Assembly: GCA_022844485.1 (NCBI GenBank)
Contig: JALHLQ010000011.1
Coordinates: 1 to 64,000, forward strand
Source of the DNA: Xanthobacteraceae bacterium
Lineage (GTDB): Bacteria > Pseudomonadota > Alphaproteobacteria > Rhizobiales > Xanthobacteraceae
Direction of reading: 5' to 3'
DNA: 64,000 bases
A program made the translations under genes and the position numbers. Shown here piece after piece: positions 17,960 to 28,337 of this stretch. Below the pieces are notes generated by a model, which did no database searches, was not told the DNA's origin, and was given only the letters and a program-made list of their open reading frames with translations. The number at the start of each line of letters is the position of its first letter. Position 1 is the stretch's first letter.

Positions 17960-18865
17960 GTGAGGGATGAATCCCAGCCTCAGGTTTTCGGGCTTTCGCC
18001 GACGTTTGTCGGCATCGCCTGCGGCGTGCTCGCGGCGCTGTTCTGGGCCACCGGCTTCGTCGTCGCGCTGCACGGGTTGAGAGCTGGGCTCTCCTCTTTC
18101 GATATTACGCTCCACCGTTTTGTCTGGGCCGGGCTCGGCCTGATGCCGTTCGTCTTCGCCGCCGGGCTGCGGCGCCCGAGCGGCCTCTCCTGGGGCCAAG
18201 GCCTTGTGCTGACGCTCTTCTCCGGTCCGCTGCTCGCCGCCATGAGCTATGCCGGGTTTCTGTTCGTGCCGCTCGCGCATGGCGGCGTGATTCAGCCCTC
18301 CACCGCGGCCCTGTTCGGCGTGCTCCTGTCCGCGCTGATCTTGAAAGAGAAGCTGTCGTTTGCGCGCGTGACCGGGGCCGTGCTGATCGTCGTGGGCCTC
18401 CTGCTCCTGGGCGCGGAAGCGCTCACGACGATCGGGCGGCATGGCCTTGTCGGCGATTTGCTGTTTGCGGCAGCGGGCTTGGCATGGGCGTGTTTCGGCA
18501 TTGTACTGCGCCACTGGCGGATCGACGGGCCACGTGCCGCAAGCGCGGTCAGCGTCATCTCGATGCTCCTCTACGCGCCGCTGCATGCGGCGCTGTTCGG
18601 ATTCGAGCGGATCATCGCCGCGGGCGTGCTGGAAAACGCGTTGCAGGCCTTTGCGCAGGGCGTGCTGGCGGGTCCGGGCGCCGTCTATCTGTTCGCGCGT
18701 GCCGTGATGCTCTTGGGAGCTTCGCGCGGCTCGGTGTTTCCCGCGCTGGTGCCGGCCTTCACCTTGCTGATCGGATTCGTGGCGCTCGGCAACGTGCCGA
18801 CGCTTGTGCAATTGGCCGGCCTCATCGTTGTCCTGCTCGGCTTCAGGTATGTCCTGAAGACCTGA
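17960..18865 (+). CDS. DMT superfamily (EamA) transporter
   Basis: Ten TM-type ORF: GIACGVLAALFWATGFVVALHGLRAGLSSFDITLHRFVWAGLGLMPF. Confidence 0.85.
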   Translation: MRDESQPQVFGLSPTFVGIACGVLAALFWATGFVVALHGLRAGLSSFDITLHRFVWAGLGLMPFVFAAGLRRPSGLSWGQGLVLTLFSGPLLAAMSYAGFLFVPLAHGGVIQPSTAALFGVLLSALILKEKLSFARVTGAVLIVVGLLLLGAEALTTIGRHGLVGDLLFAAAGLAWACFGIVLRHWRIDGPRAASAVSVISMLLYAPLHAALFGFERIIAAGVLENALQAFAQGVLAGPGAVYLFARAVMLLGASRGSVFPALVPAFTLLIGFVALGNVPTLVQLAGLIVVLLGFRYVLKT

Positions 18866-18871
18866 CAAGCC

Positions 18872-20053
18872 TCACGCCGCCTTGCGCGAGGCGAGGAAAT
18901 CGCCCATGCGCTCGAGCGCGCGCAGAATGTTCTCCGTCGAGTTGGCGTAGGACAGCCGCATATAGCCTTCGCCCAGGATGCCGAAGTCCGGCCCGCCAAT
19001 GACGGCGACGCCGGCGTCCTCCAGCAGCGAGGAGGCGAGCGTCTTCGCCTTCCAGCCCGTGCGCTTGACGTTCGGAAAGGCGTAGAACGCGCCCTTCGGC
19101 ATCTTGCAGGAAACGCCCGGCAGCTTGTTCAAGCCCTCGACCACGACTTTGCGCCGCCGGTCGAATTCCGCGACCATCTTGGCGACCGCATCCTGCGGCC
19201 CTGTGAGCGCAGCCAGCCCGGCAAATTGCGCCGACGCATTCACGCAGGAATGCAGGTTCACGGCGAGCTTGCGCGCATAGTCGTAGAGCCTGCCCGGCCA
19301 CACCGCATAGCCGAGCCGCCAGCCGGTCATGGCGTAGGTCTTCGACCAGCCATTGAGCAAAATGACGCGGTCGCGGATCGAGGGATAGGTGAGGAGGCAC
19401 ACATGCGTCTCGCCGTCATAGAGCATGTGGTCGTAGATCTCGTCGGACATGATGGCGACGTCCGGATGGCGTTCGAGTCCGGCGACCAGCTTGTCGACTT
19501 CGGTCTTCGGCGTGACGCCGCCGGTCGGGTTGGCGGGCGAGTTCAGGATCAACAGCCGCGTGCGCGGCGTGATCAGCTTGAGCGTCTCCTCGGCCGAGAA
19601 GGCGAAATTGTTCTCCTCGCGGATCGGCACCGGTACCGGGGTTGCGCCGGTGTATTCGATCATCGAGCGATAGATCGGAAAGCCCGGGTCGGGATACATG
19701 ATCTCCGCGCCTGGCTCGCCGAACATCAGGATCGACATGAACATGGTCGGCTTGCCGCCGGGCATGATCATCACCTCGTCGGGCGAGACGCGCGCGCCGA
19801 AGCGTTTCTGCAGGTCGGCCGCTACCGCCTCGCGCAGAGGCAGGATGCCGGTCGCCGGCGTGTAGCCGTGATGGCCGTCGTGCAGCGCCTTGATCGCCGC
19901 CTCGACGATGTGCTCGGGCGTGCGGAAGTCCGGCTGGCCGATGCCGAGATTGATGATGTCGCGCCCCTGCGCGGCCAGCTGCGTGGCGCGCGCGAGCACG
20001 GCAAAGGCGTTCTCTTCCCCGATGCGGTCGAAGGCCGCGATGGTTTGAAGCAT
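18872..20053 (-). CDS. class I/II PLP-dependent aminotransferase
   Basis: GRDIINLGIGQPDFRTPEHIVEAAIKALHDGHHGYTPATGILPLREAVA...ILLNGWSKTYAMTGWRLGY. Confidence 0.93.
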   Translation of the reverse strand: MLQTIAAFDRIGEENAFAVLARATQLAAQGRDIINLGIGQPDFRTPEHIVEAAIKALHDGHHGYTPATGILPLREAVAADLQKRFGARVSPDEVMIMPGGKPTMFMSILMFGEPGAEIMYPDPGFPIYRSMIEYTGATPVPVPIREENNFAFSAEETLKLITPRTRLLILNSPANPTGGVTPKTEVDKLVAGLERHPDVAIMSDEIYDHMLYDGETHVCLLTYPSIRDRVILLNGWSKTYAMTGWRLGYAVWPGRLYDYARKLAVNLHSCVNASAQFAGLAALTGPQDAVAKMVAEFDRRRKVVVEGLNKLPGVSCKMPKGAFYAFPNVKRTGWKAKTLASSLLEDAGVAVIGGPDFGILGEGYMRLSYANSTENILRALERMGDFLASRKAA

Positions 20054-20240
20054 TGGTCAGTCCTGATCTGCGGCCCATGCAGGGCCGGCGGTTGATTTCG
20101 CAAGCGAGTTCAGCGCAAAGTCCGCCCGAAATCAAATCCCCGCGCCCTGAGCGCGCGACGTTCACCTCTCTCCCTGCGGGAGAGGGACACGGGCATGGTT
20201 CGCTCCCGTTCGCAGCGGCGAGAAGAGATAGGCAAGCGTC

Positions 20241-22061
20241 ATGGCAAAGAAATCGAACGGCTCGAAGACCGAAGTTCCCGCGGGGCGGAAATTCCGCTCG
20301 CAACTGTGGTTCGACAATCCCGACAATCCGGGCATGACCGCGCTCTATCTCGAGCGCTACCTCAATTTCGGGCTCACGCGCGCGGAGCTCACCTCGGGCA
20401 AGCCGATCATCGGCATCGCGCAAACCGGTTCAGACCTCTCCCCCTGCAATCGACATCATCTGGATCTTGCCCATCGCGTGCGCGAGGGCATCCGCTCGGC
20501 CGGCGGCATCGCCTTCGAATTCCCGGTGCATCCGATCCAGGAGACCGGCAAGCGGCCGACGGCCTCGCTCGACCGCAATCTCGCCTATCTCGGGCTCGTC
20601 GAAATCCTCTACGGCTATCCGCTCGACGGCGTCGTGCTGCTCACGGGCTGCGACAAGACCACGCCCGCCTGCATTATGGCGGCGGCGACGGTGAACATTC
20701 CGGCCATCGTGCTCTCCGGCGGGCCGATGCTGAACGGCTGGAGGGGCGAAGAGCGAATCGGCTCCGGCATGGTCGTGTGGCAGGCGCGCGAGGATCTCGC
20801 GGCCGGCAAGATCACCTACCAGGAATTCATCGATTTCGTCTCGGATTCGGCGCCGTCCATCGGCCACTGCAACACCATGGGGACGGCTTCGACCATGAAC
20901 GCGCTCGCGGAGGCGCTCGGCATGTCGCTGCCGAACTGCGCGGCGATTCCGGCGCCCTATCGCGAACGCGGGCAGATCGCCTACGAGACCGGCATGCGCG
21001 CCGTCGAGATCGTGCACGAGGACCTGAAACCCTCCGACATCCTCACGCGCGAGGCGTTCGAGAACACGATCGTCGCCTGCTCCGCGATCGGCGGCTCGAC
21101 CAATGCGCCGATCCATATCAACGCGATCGCCCGCCATATCGGCGTCGAGCTCAAGATCGAGGACTGGGAAAAGGTCGGCTACGATGTGCCGCTGCTCGTC
21201 AACATGCAGCCGGCCGGACAATATCTCGGCGAGGAGTATTACCGCGCAGGCGGGCTGCCGGCGGTCATGAACGAACTCCTGAAAGCCGGGCGCCTTTACG
21301 CGGATGCGCTCACCGTGAACGGCAGGACCATGGGCGAAAACGTGAGGGGCAAGGCGATCAAGGATCCGGATGTGATCCGCCCCTATGGCAGGCCGCTATT
21401 GCCGGAGGCCGGCTTCAAAGTGCTGCATGGCAATCTGTTCGACAACGCGGTGATGAAGACGAGCGTGATCTCGAAAGAATTCCGCGAGCGCTATTTGTCC
21501 AACCCGAAAAGCCCCAACGCCTTCGAAGGCCGCGCCGTCGTTTTCGACGGACCGGAGGATTATCACCATCGCATCGACGATCCCGCGCTCAAGATCGACG
21601 AGAACACGATGCTGTTCATGCGCGGCACGGGGGCGATCGGCTATCCCGGTGCCGCGGAGGTCGTGAACATGCAGCCGCCGGCCTATCTCATCAAGAAGGG
21701 GATCTTGTCATTGCCCTGCATCGGCGACGGGCGGCAGTCCGGCACGTCGGCGTCGCCGTCGATCCTGAATGCGACGCCGGAAGCCGCCGCCGGCGGCGGG
21801 CTCGCGCTGATCAGGACCGGCGACCGCGTCCGCATCGATCTCAACAAAGGCACGGCCGATATCCTGCTCTCCGATGCCGAGCTCGCGGAGCGTCGAGCGG
21901 AGCTGCAGAAGCGCGGCGGATACAAGGTTCCGGAAAGTCAGACGCCGTGGCAGGAAATCCAGCGCGGCATGGTCGATCAGCTCGGCGACGGCATGGTACT
22001 GAGGCCCGCGGTGAAGTACCAGCGCGTCGCGCAAAAACACGTGCCGCGGGACAATCATTGA
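20241..22061 (+). CDS. IlvD/Edd family dehydratase (sugar-acid dehydratase type)
   Basis: [26 protein letters not shown]...[29 protein letters not shown]...[26 protein letters not shown]. Substrate not determinable from sequence alone. Confidence 0.9.
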   Translation: MAKKSNGSKTEVPAGRKFRSQLWFDNPDNPGMTALYLERYLNFGLTRAELTSGKPIIGIAQTGSDLSPCNRHHLDLAHRVREGIRSAGGIAFEFPVHPIQETGKRPTASLDRNLAYLGLVEILYGYPLDGVVLLTGCDKTTPACIMAAATVNIPAIVLSGGPMLNGWRGEERIGSGMVVWQAREDLAAGKITYQEFIDFVSDSAPSIGHCNTMGTASTMNALAEALGMSLPNCAAIPAPYRERGQIAYETGMRAVEIVHEDLKPSDILTREAFENTIVACSAIGGSTNAPIHINAIARHIGVELKIEDWEKVGYDVPLLVNMQPAGQYLGEEYYRAGGLPAVMNELLKAGRLYADALTVNGRTMGENVRGKAIKDPDVIRPYGRPLLPEAGFKVLHGNLFDNAVMKTSVISKEFRERYLSNPKSPNAFEGRAVVFDGPEDYHHRIDDPALKIDENTMLFMRGTGAIGYPGAAEVVNMQPPAYLIKKGILSLPCIGDGRQSGTSASPSILNATPEAAAGGGLALIRTGDRVRIDLNKGTADILLSDAELAERRAELQKRGGYKVPESQTPWQEIQRGMVDQLGDGMVLRPAVKYQRVAQKHVPRDNH

Positions 22062-22092
22062 TGTTTCTTCGTTCTCCTGCAGGGAAAGGGAA

Positions 22093-22875
22093 TTAGCGCG
22101 GCACGGCGCCATCCTTCAGGCCGTTGTCGTCAAGCGCGCGGCGGATCGTTCCGTCCTTCTTCGCCGCCTCGATGAATTCGCTGACATAGGCGAGCGCAGC
22201 CGGCTTGCCCTTCGGCACGGCGACGCAGGCGTCGGTCGCGAGGAAATAGCCGTCGAGGACGCGCGAGCCGGGCCACTGCGCGGCTACCATGACAAGGCTC
22301 TCGCGGCCGAGCGCCAGCGCGTCCGCCTTGCCTGTCCTCACCAAATCGACGACTTCTTCCATCGTTCGAAATCCGTCAATGGTCGTGTTCTTGAGCCAGC
22401 GCTCGGCGGCCCGCGCGGTTGCCGTGTTGGCGACCCCGACAATGCGGACGCCGGGGCGGTCCGCGTCCTCGGCTCTGGTGAAGGCGGAACCGGGCGGGAC
22501 GAGAAACGTGCTTTGGTACTGGTAATAGGCGGGGCCGAAGTCGACGATCTTGGCGCGCTCCCCGTCCTTCGGAATGAACGCCACGTCCCAGGCGCCGCGC
22601 AAGGCGCCGTTCGTCACCTCGCCGGAATTGGCGAATTCGACGAACTCGACAGCCACCCCCAGCCGCTTGCCGAGCGCGCGCGCAAGGTCGACGGTGACGC
22701 CGCGCGGCTCGCCGGTCGCGGGATCCTTGGTGGTCCAGAAGGCCGAGCCGACGAGCCCGACGCCGATGCCGACGCGCAGCTTGCCGGTCGGCGTCAGCTC
22801 GCGGCGAAGCGCGTCATCCGCGCTTGCGCTGACGCCGACGAATGCAAATGCGAGAGCAAGCGCCAGCCTCTTCAT
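22093..22875 (-). CDS. ABC transporter substrate-binding protein (family 3)
   Basis: MKRLALALAFAFVGVSASADDALRRELTPTGKLRVGIGVGLVGSAFWTTKDPATGEPRGVTVDLARALGKRLG. Confidence 0.85.
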   Translation of the reverse strand: MKRLALALAFAFVGVSASADDALRRELTPTGKLRVGIGVGLVGSAFWTTKDPATGEPRGVTVDLARALGKRLGVAVEFVEFANSGEVTNGALRGAWDVAFIPKDGERAKIVDFGPAYYQYQSTFLVPPGSAFTRAEDADRPGVRIVGVANTATARAAERWLKNTTIDGFRTMEEVVDLVRTGKADALALGRESLVMVAAQWPGSRVLDGYFLATDACVAVPKGKPAALAYVSEFIEAAKKDGTIRRALDDNGLKDGAVPR

Positions 22876-23048
22876 GATCAGCTCCGTTCTGCTCAGCACG
22901 ACCGGCTTTCGCCATGCAAAAATCCGTTCGCCGATAGCGCATAATGCCGCCGCACCCAAGCACAGGTTGACACGCGCGGCATCATGGCCCGATGCTGCGC
23001 AGAAGAACAAGACGCTGCAGCCATGCAGCCCATCCCGGAGAGAACGCC

Positions 23049-24119
23049 ATGACCCCTCGCAACCTCGCGAAACTTTTCCTGCTTGCGCTGTTCGTCGCGC
23101 TCGCTGCGCCAGCGACGGCGCAAGAGACGATCCGGCTGCGCATCGCCTCCGGCCATCCGGCGGTCAATACCTATGTCAATCTGATGCAGACCTTCTTCGT
23201 GCCCGAGGTGACGAAGCGCGTCGCCGAGCGCACGAAACACAAGGTGGAATTCGTCGAGGGCTATGGCGGCGCGATGGTGAAGGTCGCCGACACGCTCGAA
23301 GGCGTGCAGAGCGGCATCATCGACATCGGCGGATATTGCTTCTGCTTCGAGCCGTCGAACCTGCCCTTGCACGCCTTCCAGATCATGCTGCCATTCGGCA
23401 CCATGAGCCCGGTCATGAGCCTGAAGGTCGCGCGCGAGGTCTACGACAAGACGCCCTACATGAGCCAAGTATTGGAGGACAAGTTCCGACAGAAGCTGAT
23501 CGCCCTGATCGCCGACAACGGCTACAATCTCGGCACCAATTTCGAATGGAACAGCGTCGCCGATCTGAAAGGTCAGAAGATCGCCGGCGCGGGCTTGAAC
23601 CTGAAGTGGCTCGAATTTGCGGGCGCGGTGCCCGTGCAATCGTCGCTGCCGGAAGCCTACACCTCGATGCAGACCGGCGTGTATAACGGCTGGATCATGT
23701 TCCCGTCCGGCTGGGTGAACTTCAAGCTCTATGAAGTCGGCAAGTACTATACCGAGATCGGCTTCGGCGCGATCACCTGGCACGGCCTGACCATCAACAA
23801 GGCGCGCTGGGACAAGCTGCCGAAAGAGGTGCAGGACATCGTCCTCGAAGTCGGGCGCGAATACGAGCTGCGCACCGGCACCGTGAACGAGGAGAACTAT
23901 CCGAAGCAGATCGCGCAGTTGAAGGCGAATGGCGTCAACGTGCGCAAGCTGCCGGATCAGGTGGCGGTCGACTGGGCGCGCTCGCTCGCAGGCTGGCCGC
24001 TGCAGAAGGCCAAGGAGCTCGACGCCGCCGGGCTTCCTGGCACGCAGGTCCTGCAAATCACGCTCGAGGCTGCCGAGCGCAATGGTCACAAATGGCCGGT
24101 GCGGTATGAGCTGAAGTGA
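23049..24119 (+). CDS. TRAP transporter substrate-binding protein (DctP family)
   Basis: ETIRLRIASGHPAVNTYVNLMQTFFVPEVTKRVAERTKHKVEFVEGYGGAM; precedes DctQ/DctM genes. Confidence 0.9.
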   Translation: MTPRNLAKLFLLALFVALAAPATAQETIRLRIASGHPAVNTYVNLMQTFFVPEVTKRVAERTKHKVEFVEGYGGAMVKVADTLEGVQSGIIDIGGYCFCFEPSNLPLHAFQIMLPFGTMSPVMSLKVAREVYDKTPYMSQVLEDKFRQKLIALIADNGYNLGTNFEWNSVADLKGQKIAGAGLNLKWLEFAGAVPVQSSLPEAYTSMQTGVYNGWIMFPSGWVNFKLYEVGKYYTEIGFGAITWHGLTINKARWDKLPKEVQDIVLEVGREYELRTGTVNEENYPKQIAQLKANGVNVRKLPDQVAVDWARSLAGWPLQKAKELDAAGLPGTQVLQITLEAAERNGHKWPVRYELK

Positions 24120-24134
24120 CACCTCGGGAGCATC

Positions 24135-24219
24135 GTAGGGTGGGTTAAGCGAAGCGAGCCCACCTTGCCTCCGGCAAGCATCTGGTGGGCACGGCGCGTT
24201 CGTGCCTTTGCCCACCCTG
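24135..24219. repeat. REP-like palindrome (GTAGGGTGGG...CCCACCCT)
   Basis: GTAGGGTGGGttaagcgaagcgagCCCACC...GGTGGGCacggcgcgttcGTGCCtttgCCCACCCTGC between dctP-like and dctQ-like genes. Confidence 0.75.
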
Positions 24220-24756
24220 CCTTCTCCTCCCGCGCGAAAGGTCCAGCAGTTGTTCCACTCCTTGAGCGAGTCCCTTACGCGCTCCCTGCTGGCGATCGCG
24301 GCCGTCATCATCTTCGCCTTGAGCTTCCTGGTGGTCGCCGATGTCGGGGGGCGTGTCTTATTCAATACGCCGGTGAAAGGCACGCCGGAGATGGTCTCGA
24401 TGTCAGTCGTCATCGTCTGTTTCCTCATCGCGGCGCATGCGGTGCGCAGCGGCGGGATGATCAGGACCGACGTGCTGATCGAGGTCTTTCGTGAGCGCGG
24501 GCAAAATTTCGCCGCGCTGCTTTCTGGAATTTTGGGGGCTGCATTTTTCGGCCTCATCGTCTGGGGCAGCTACGAGCCGGCGCTGCATGCCTGGTCGAGC
24601 GGTGAATTCGAAGGCGAAGGCGCGATGCGCGTTCCGGTGTGGCCTGCGCGTTTCGTGGTGATGGGGGGCGCGCTGCTGGTCGCCGTCATCTATGTGAGCC
24701 AGGCGATCGCCGCGGTGCGGGCGCTCGCCTATCCGTACCGGGCCGAGCGGCTGTAA
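24202..24756 (+). CDS. TRAP transporter small permease (DctQ family)
   Basis: Four TM small subunit: SLLAIAAVIIFALSFLVVADVGGRVLFNTPVKGTPEMVSMSVVIVCFLIAAHAVR. True start may be about 24250, since the N-terminus of the ORF lies in the repeat. Confidence 0.85.
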   Translation: MPLPTLPSPPARKVQQLFHSLSESLTRSLLAIAAVIIFALSFLVVADVGGRVLFNTPVKGTPEMVSMSVVIVCFLIAAHAVRSGGMIRTDVLIEVFRERGQNFAALLSGILGAAFFGLIVWGSYEPALHAWSSGEFEGEGAMRVPVWPARFVVMGGALLVAVIYVSQAIAAVRALAYPYRAERL

Positions 24757-24769
24757 CGAGCGGGGACGC

Positions 24770-26134
24770 ATGCTGGGCAGCACCGACATGGTCGCGATCC
24801 TCGCGGTGCTGCTCGTCCTTGTGTTTGCGGGCGTGCATATTGCCGTCGCGCTCGGCATCACCGCGTCGCTCGGCATCTACCTGATGACCGGCGACATCGA
24901 GGTGGTGCGGAGCTTCGTCGCCAATACCGCTTACGAGGCGCTGCGCGACTACGTGTTCGCGGTCATTCCGCTGTTCATGCTGATGGGCGATTTCCTTGCC
25001 AAATGCGGCGCGGCGAGCGATCTCTATACCTTGGCGAACCGATTGAGCCGCTGGCTGCCGGCGCGGCTCGCGGTCGCGACCATCATCGCGAATGCGATTT
25101 TCGCCTTCGTCACCGGCGTCAGCATCGCGGCGGCGGCCGCGTTCTCGCGCATCGCCTATCCGGAGATGATGCGCTACGGATACCGGCGCGATTTCGCGCT
25201 CGGCTGCATCGCCGGCAGCGCCTGCCTCGGCATGCTGATCCCGCCCTCCGTGCTCATGATCGTGTGGGGCGTGCTCACCGAAATCTCGATCGGCAAGCTG
25301 TTCCTCGCCGGCGTCATTCCGGGCCTGCTCGTCGCCGGCGGTTTCATCGTCTATGTCGTGGCGGCCGGCATCTTGAGGCCGGAGAATGTCGGGGAGACCA
25401 CGGTGCGGAGGATCGGCGCGGCGCCGCTGGGCGCCGCCGTCTCGCCGCGGGTCGCGCTCGCCGTGGGTGAAAGCGAGCCGCCGCTAGGGCCCTTGCTCGC
25501 CAGCACTGCCCTTGTCTTTTGTCTGATACTCGGCGTGCTCGGCTCGATCTGGCTCGGCATCTGCACGCCGACCGAAGGTGCGGGCGTCGGCGCGGTCGGC
25601 GCGCTCGTGCTCGCGTTGATCAAGGGCATCACGCCGCGCGACATCTGGCAGGTGGTGGTGAATGTCGGGCGCACCTCCGGCCCGCTGCTGCTGCTCCTCT
25701 TCTGCGCACAGCTCTATTCGCGCGTGCTGTCGATGACCGGCTTCACCGACATGGCGAAGACGTTCCTCTTGGGGGCCGGGCTCGATTCATGGGGCATCCT
25801 GCTCGTGATGCTCGCGATCTGGTTCGTGCTTGGCTGCCTGATCGATTCCATTTCGATCATCCTGCTGACGGTGCCGATCTTCTATCCGATCGCGATGCAA
25901 CTCGGCTTCGATCCGCTGGCCTTCGCGATCATCGGCATCCTTGCGATCGAAACGGGACTGCTCACCCCGCCATTCGGGATTCTCGTGTTCACGGTGAAAG
26001 CCTCGGTGGTCGATCGTGACGTGCAACTGTCGGAAATCTTCTGGGGCTCGATTCCCTATTGGCTGATCCTGATGGTCGTGGTCGCCATGATCGCCGTGTG
26101 GCCCGGGCTTGCGAGCTTCCTGCCAAATTTGTGA
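24770..26134 (+). CDS. TRAP transporter large permease (DctM family)
   Basis: DctM signatures: IAVALGITASLGIYLMTGD...ALRDYVFAVIPLFMLMGDFLAKCGAASDLYTLANRL. Confidence 0.92.
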   Translation: MLGSTDMVAILAVLLVLVFAGVHIAVALGITASLGIYLMTGDIEVVRSFVANTAYEALRDYVFAVIPLFMLMGDFLAKCGAASDLYTLANRLSRWLPARLAVATIIANAIFAFVTGVSIAAAAAFSRIAYPEMMRYGYRRDFALGCIAGSACLGMLIPPSVLMIVWGVLTEISIGKLFLAGVIPGLLVAGGFIVYVVAAGILRPENVGETTVRRIGAAPLGAAVSPRVALAVGESEPPLGPLLASTALVFCLILGVLGSIWLGICTPTEGAGVGAVGALVLALIKGITPRDIWQVVVNVGRTSGPLLLLLFCAQLYSRVLSMTGFTDMAKTFLLGAGLDSWGILLVMLAIWFVLGCLIDSISIILLTVPIFYPIAMQLGFDPLAFAIIGILAIETGLLTPPFGILVFTVKASVVDRDVQLSEIFWGSIPYWLILMVVVAMIAVWPGLASFLPNL

Positions 26135-26147
26135 TTGTCGAGACGCC

Positions 26148-26981
26148 ATGAAGACCATCGCAGACAAGCGCCGCGCATTTCGCAAGCTGCATGAATCGGG
26201 GTGCTTCGTGATCCCCAATCCATGGGACATCGGCAGCGCGCGCTATCTGCAGTCGCTCGGCTTCAAGGCGCTGGCAACGACTTCGGCAGGCTTCGCCTTT
26301 TCGCAAGGCTTGGCCGACGGGCAGGTGCCGCGCAATCTCGTCCTGCGCCACTGCGCGGACATGGTCGAAGCCACAGAACTGCCCATCAATACCGATTTCG
26401 AAAACGGCTATGCGCGCGATCCGGCCGGCGTCGCGGAAAACGTGCGGCTGTGCTGCGAGACCGGCGTCGCCGGACTGTCGATCGAAGATTCGACCGGCGA
26501 GAAGGCGAAGCCGATCTACGAATTCGACCACGCGGTTGCGCGCATGCGTGCGGCGCGCGCGGCGATCGACAAGTCCGGGCATGACGTGATGCTGATCGGG
26601 CGCGCCGAGAACTTCCTCGTCGGCAGGCCCGATCTCGACGATACGATCGGGCGGCTGAAAGCCTATGCGGATGCCGGCGCCGATTGCCTTTATGCGCCGG
26701 CTTTGGCGACGCGCGAGCAGATCGTTGCAGTGGTCGAGGCGGTCGCGCCGAAACCGGTGAATGTTCTGATCGGCGGGCCCTTGGGCTTCACGGTCGACGA
26801 CATGGCGAAGCTCGGCGTCCGGCGCATCAGCGTCGGCGGCGCCATGGCGCGCGCGGCCTGGGGCGGATTCATGCGCGCCGCGCGCATGATCGCGCAAGAG
26901 GGCCGGTTCGATGCCTTTGCGGACGCGGCTTCGGGGGCGGATCTCAACAAGCTTTTCCGCAAGGAACAGAAGTCCTCGTGA
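26148..26981 (+). CDS. isocitrate lyase/PEP mutase family protein
   Basis: CFVIPNPWDIGSARYLQSLGFKALATTSAGFAFSQG...LPINTDFENGYARDPAGVAENVRLCCETGVAGLSIEDSTG. Confidence 0.92.
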   Translation: MKTIADKRRAFRKLHESGCFVIPNPWDIGSARYLQSLGFKALATTSAGFAFSQGLADGQVPRNLVLRHCADMVEATELPINTDFENGYARDPAGVAENVRLCCETGVAGLSIEDSTGEKAKPIYEFDHAVARMRAARAAIDKSGHDVMLIGRAENFLVGRPDLDDTIGRLKAYADAGADCLYAPALATREQIVAVVEAVAPKPVNVLIGGPLGFTVDDMAKLGVRRISVGGAMARAAWGGFMRAARMIAQEGRFDAFADAASGADLNKLFRKEQKSS

Positions 26982-27694
26982 GCGCGGGTTCTTCAGAGCC
27001 CGATCCGAGGACGGGGCTGCCGGTTGGCCCGACGATCGACTCGACGCCGGCGCGGCTGCCCGGCCCGGTGGTCCTGCAAGGCCGCTACGGTCGCGTCGAA
27101 CGGCTGCAATCGCGCCACGCCGCGGATCTCTGGAAGGCGGTCGCAGGCCGCGAGGAGATCTGGGTCTATATGTCGGGTTATGGTCCGTTCGCGGACGAAG
27201 CATCCTTCGTGCACTGGGTCGAGAGCCGCATGGCGCTCAGTGATCCCTATTCCTACGCGATCGTCGATCCCAGGCGCGGCGCGGTCGGGATCGCGACGCT
27301 GATGGAGATCCGCCCCGCGATGCGCGTCATCGAGGTAGGCCACATCGTCTATTCGCCGGACTTGCAGCGCACCGCGCTCGGAACGGAGGCGCAATATCTC
27401 CTCACCGCCTACGCCATCGAGACGCTCGGCTATCGGCGCTATGAGTGGAAATGCAACGCGCTGAACGCTCCCTCGCGGCGCGCGGCCCTGCGCTACGGCT
27501 TTGCCTATGAAGGCATTCTGCGCCAGCACATGATCGCGAAAGGCCGCAACCGCGACACCGCCCTCTATTCGATTCTCGATTGCGAATGGCCGGCGCGCAA
27601 AGCCGCCTTCGAGAAATGGCTGGCGCCGGAGAACTTCGATGCCGCAGGGCGGCAAAAGACGAGACTGTCCGCGCTCAACGGGCTGCTCGCTTGA
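26978..27694 (+). CDS. GNAT family acetyltransferase (RimJ/RimL-like)
   Basis: GTG start overlapping the upstream stop; IEVGHIVYSPDLQRTALGTEAQYLLTAYAIETLGYRRYEWKCNALNAPSRRAALRYGFAYEGILRQH. Confidence 0.88.
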   Translation: MSAGSSEPDPRTGLPVGPTIDSTPARLPGPVVLQGRYGRVERLQSRHAADLWKAVAGREEIWVYMSGYGPFADEASFVHWVESRMALSDPYSYAIVDPRRGAVGIATLMEIRPAMRVIEVGHIVYSPDLQRTALGTEAQYLLTAYAIETLGYRRYEWKCNALNAPSRRAALRYGFAYEGILRQHMIAKGRNRDTALYSILDCEWPARKAAFEKWLAPENFDAAGRQKTRLSALNGLLA

Positions 27695-27695
27695 G

Positions 27696-28145
27696 CTATT
27701 CGGTCAGGCGAATGCCGGCCGTGATCTCGTCTTGCACGAAGTCCGCGCAGGCGAAGGAAAACGGGCTGGCCGGGTCTGGTCTCGCATGCACGACCGTCCG
27801 GAAATCCTCGCAAGCGAGCTTGAGCCAGCCTGCCTGACAGTTGCGCAGCCCGCGGCGCAGCTTGAACACGATTTCGTTCACGCGACGGAAATCCTCCTCG
27901 GCCTCCGCGCTGCGCGCGAGATCGGCTGCGGAGTCGCCGGCGGCCGCGTGCCAGACCGTGCAAGCCGGGCTCATCGGCCGCTCCTCGGTGGCGGCAACCA
28001 GGGCCTCATCGCTTCGCGGCAGGAACATTGAGGAGACGATCACGCCCGCGCCGATCGCGAGTGCGACGGCGAGCATGTAGCGTGACCAGGCGTTGGCTAT
28101 CTGACGTTCGTTTGGGGTCAGCACAACAGTCAATCGGGGGCGCAT
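27696..28145 (-). CDS. hypothetical membrane-anchored protein
   Basis: 149-aa ORF with one N-terminal TM helix (YMLAVALAIGAGVIVSSMFL); no recognised domain. Confidence 0.55.
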   Translation of the reverse strand: MRPRLTVVLTPNERQIANAWSRYMLAVALAIGAGVIVSSMFLPRSDEALVAATEERPMSPACTVWHAAAGDSAADLARSAEAEEDFRRVNEIVFKLRRGLRNCQAGWLKLACEDFRTVVHARPDPASPFSFACADFVQDEITAGIRLTE

Positions 28146-28337
28146 TCAAGCTCTCCTTGACGGAATTTGGATCGGCGTCGGGCTGGTTGATGGTCCGCAG
28201 ACTACCGCCTGAGCTCAGGGGCGAAGTATGAGCCGCTTCACATAAGGGGTTCCTTCGTTCGCGCTCTGGTTTGCCTCCCCAATCCGGGATAGTGAACGGC
28301 GGGCGGCGCGCCGCCGTCGCAGGTTTGGGGGAAAGCC

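Noticed and set aside
22893-24557. 554-aa minus-strand ORF over dctP
   Set aside because: Shadow ORF opposite a well-supported TRAP SBP gene.
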